DNA from: Clostridium sp. CAG:354_28_25
GTDB taxonomy: Bacteria > Bacillota > Clostridia > TANB77 > CAG-508
Assembly: GCA_001915925.1 (NCBI GenBank)
Contig: MNRL01000009.1
Coordinates: 1 to 64,000 of the forward strand
DNA: 64,000 nucleotides
Direction of reading: 5' to 3'
How positions within the stretch are numbered: position 1 is the stretch's first letter; the number at the start of each line of letters is the position of its first letter. A program made the position numbers and the translations under genes. Under the pieces are notes generated by a model. The model was not told where the DNA came from. It saw only the letters and a list, made by a program, of their open reading frames with translations, and made no database searches. Shown piece after piece: positions 62,465-64,000 of the stretch.

Positions 62465-62962
62465 TCACCTACTATTTAAATTGTTAACTATTATGTTTAT
62501 GATTTCATCAATTTTTAGCTCTTTACCTAATAATGTTTCCGGAATACAGTCTAGTAAATCATTTTCGTTCCACCATTTTCGTAATTCTGTTTCTCCAAAT
62601 TCATTTGCATTAGGTTTAGTTTTATGCCTTCTTAAAGTTTCCTCAAATGGAATATCAAAGTAAAATGCATAAATATCCTTATCAAATTCTTTAATCAGCT
62701 TTTTAAATAAGGGCTCATACCATTTTGAGTTTAATATTCCCTCTAAAATTACTACTTCACAGTGCTCTTTACCATAAACTGCAAGTTGAAAAAGTAATTC
62801 ACTTACTTTAGGCTTTTCGCCATCTTTTACATATAGCATTTCTCTTCTAACAACATCTTGTGAAATAAGCATCGTTCCATGTCCTAATTTCTGTTGCAAG
62901 CCTTTTGCAACAGTTGTTTTGCCGCTTCCAGAGTTTCCTCTTAATATAACTAATTTAGACAT
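62465..62962 (-). CDS. P-loop kinase-like protein
   Basis: 165 aa. Walker A LVILRGNSGSGKTTVAKGL, a QDVVRREML switch, a DIYAFYFDIPFEETLRRHKTKPNA segment and EFGETELRKWW lid-like tail. Same layout as small zeta-toxin/uridine-kinase/AAA-33 proteins. Substrate (nucleoside, sugar or antibiotic) unknown. GGAG site before ATG. Confidence 0.75.
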   Translation of the reverse strand: MSKLVILRGNSGSGKTTVAKGLQQKLGHGTMLISQDVVRREMLYVKDGEKPKVSELLFQLAVYGKEHCEVVILEGILNSKWYEPLFKKLIKEFDKDIYAFYFDIPFEETLRRHKTKPNANEFGETELRKWWNENDLLDCIPETLLGKELKIDEIINIIVNNLNSR

Positions 62963-62999
62963 TTTTATTTCTCCTTAAATTATTTGCATAATAACACAA

Positions 63000-63036
63000 A
63001 AGTAGGTAACTTACAATAAATTACCTACTTTTTAAT
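63000..63036 (-). terminator. Rho-independent terminator after the nrd genes
   Basis: AAGTAGGTAA pairs with TTACCTACTT around a short loop and T-rich tails; separates nrdG from the kinase gene. Confidence 0.75.
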
Positions 63037-63061
63037 ATACTTATTTTTAAATTTTTACAAA

Positions 63062-63094
63062 ATAGGGATTTTAGGACCGTCCCCCAAATCCCTG
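63062..63094. repeat. REP-like repeat
   Basis: AGGGATTTTAGGACCGTCCC followed by CCAAATCCCT, immediately after the nrdG stop on the minus strand. Confidence 0.75.
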
Positions 63095-63108
63095 TCTGAC
63101 TCAAAACC

Positions 63109-63597
63109 CTATTTTACTAAATTAATTCCGCCATTTTTTAAACTCTTTTGTACATCAATTACTCTTTGGTTAGAAGAACCTTTCCATTTTAATGTTGGAT
63201 CATGTAATTCGTCTTCATAATTTCCATCAACTAATACATCTATATATTTTAATGCATCTTGATCTTTTAATTGTTCATACTTATAGCCAGACCATGCCCA
63301 TACATTTTTATCTGGATATTTTTCTTTAAATGCTTTGGCAAGTTTTGCTGTTCCTTTTATATTAGTAGGAGCCATTGGCTCCCCACCTAATATAGATAAC
63401 CCTTTTACTTCATTTTTATTACTTAATTCTAGTACTTTATCAATTGTTTCTTGTGTAAATTCTTTTCCACCTTCGAAATCCCATGTTTCAGGATTAAAAC
63501 AGTTCTTACAATGAAAAGGACAACCTTGCATAAATATAGATACTCTTACTCCTGGCCCGTTTGATATATCCATTTTTCTAATTAAATTGTATCTCAT
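63109..63597 (-). CDS. nrdG: Anaerobic ribonucleotide reductase-activating protein
   Basis: 162 aa radical SAM activase. MRYNLIRKMDISNGPGVRVSIFMQGCPFHCKNCFNPETWDF carries the C-x3-C-x2-C cluster motif (about 26-33), followed by LSILGGEPMAP and WAWSGYKYEQL. It makes the glycyl radical on NrdD. It starts 2 bases after the nrdD stop, so the two are one operon. Confidence 0.96.
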   Translation of the reverse strand: MRYNLIRKMDISNGPGVRVSIFMQGCPFHCKNCFNPETWDFEGGKEFTQETIDKVLELSNKNEVKGLSILGGEPMAPTNIKGTAKLAKAFKEKYPDKNVWAWSGYKYEQLKDQDALKYIDVLVDGNYEDELHDPTLKWKGSSNQRVIDVQKSLKNGGINLVK

Positions 63598-63599
63598 AA

Positions 63600-64000
63600 T
63601 TATGCCTCCTTGTTATCGATATGTAAAACTCTTTCTTTTATTTCTTGTGTTCTTCCTTTATTCCAGAAGTTTGTTCCGATATATCCGCAAGTACGTCTTG
63701 CAACATTTAATGTATTGTGATCTCTATTACCACAATTTGGACAATACCATTCTAAATCATCATCTATTAAAATCTCTCCTGTATAACCACAGTTTTGACA
63801 ATAATCAGATTTAGTATTAAGTTCTGCGTACATGATATTATCATAAATAAATTGTATAACTTCAATTACTGCATCAATATTTCCTTGTAAGTTTGGTGTT
63901 TCTACATAAGAAATAGCTCCACCAGGACTTAATACTTGAAATTCGCTTTCTAGTTTTAATTTAGAAAATGCGTCTATTTCTTCGAATACAGGAACATGAT
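63600..64000 (-). CDS. nrdD: Anaerobic ribonucleoside-triphosphate reductase, 3' end (partial)
   Basis: About 133 C-terminal residues, cut by the window edge. GGAISYVETPNLQGN, VIQFIYDNIMYAELNTKSDYCQNCGYTGEI, WYCPNCGNRDHNTLNVARRTCGYIGTNFWNKGRTQEI: two CxxC zinc pairs and the glycyl-radical segment RRTCGYIG. It reduces ribonucleoside triphosphates to deoxyribonucleotides without oxygen, with NrdG as activator. The rest lies beyond 64000. Confidence 0.97.
   Translation of the reverse strand, partial: HVPVFEEIDAFSKLKLESEFQVLSPGGAISYVETPNLQGNIDAVIEVIQFIYDNIMYAELNTKSDYCQNCGYTGEILIDDDLEWYCPNCGNRDHNTLNVARRTCGYIGTNFWNKGRTQEIKERVLHIDNKEA

Noticed and set aside
1..64000. CRISPR array
   Set aside because: No regularly spaced direct repeats with unique spacers; the repeats found are irregular and few.
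1..64000. tRNA or rRNA genes
   Set aside because: No cloverleaf-like T-loop (GGTTCGAATCC-type) with matching acceptor ends, and no rRNA-like blocks, were noticed; a covariance search was not possible.

Overview
The window is an A+T-rich chromosomal segment of an anaerobic, endospore-forming member of the Clostridia (Bacillota), probably an uncultured gut-type lineage. The evidence is a complete spoIIIAA-AH operon, yabP-yabQ-divIC, a dipicolinate synthase B subunit, a Spo0A-like regulator, acetate kinase/phosphotransacetylase, anaerobic ribonucleotide reductase (nrdD/nrdG), strong AGGAGG ribosome binding sites and poly-T hairpin terminators. No tRNA, rRNA or CRISPR array was seen.

Layout. (1) 0-3.6 kb: a CYTH-domain protein and a LysR regulator, then an unusual radical SAM protein (viperin/MoaA-like core) fused to a receiver domain that has lost every phosphorylation residue, convergent with a diverged Spo0A-like response regulator. 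(2) 3.6-11.5 kb: an accessory region with an element-type sigma-like protein, small ORFs, two tandem Xer-like tyrosine recombinases, a very A+T-rich gene-free stretch with iteron-like repeats, and a 2.9-kb segment bounded by an imperfect ~47-bp direct repeat that carries a Rep-like HTH protein. (3) 11.6-23 kb: asnS, a DUF2207 membrane protein (3' frameshift), rho, divIC-yabQ-yabP, a DnaB-like ATPase, divergent lemA/DUF3137, and a chromosomal-type xerC. (4) 23-33 kb: spoVFB, ackA-pta, peptidase E, ispG, trmB and a Sua5-type tRNA t6A gene. (5) 33-47.5 kb: two ABC-2 exporters, polysaccharide deacetylase, a DUF362 ferredoxin-type protein, sirtuin, amidohydrolase, DUF3419 methyltransferase, pfkA, trmL. 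(6) 48-54 kb: the spoIIIA operon and yebC. (7) 54.3-63 kb: a minus-strand run of small house-cleaning enzymes (HADs, pyrophosphatase, histidine phosphatases, cupin, methyltransferase, Nudix, P-loop kinase), several of them broken. (8) 63.1-64 kb: nrdG and the 3' end of nrdD, cut by the window edge.

Three themes run across the region. First, several genes (DUF2207, an ABC ATPase, a HAD, a uracil-DNA-glycosylase-like gene) are each interrupted by what looks like a single-base frameshift, so either the assembly has residual indels or the genome is decaying. Second, short G+C-richer single-gene islands with their own terminators are scattered among the A+T-rich core genes. Third, a palindromic REP-like repeat with the core GGGACGGTCC recurs in intergenic gaps, including inside the spoIIIA operon. 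The most novel-looking item is the radical SAM/pseudoreceiver fusion beside the Spo0A-like regulator.
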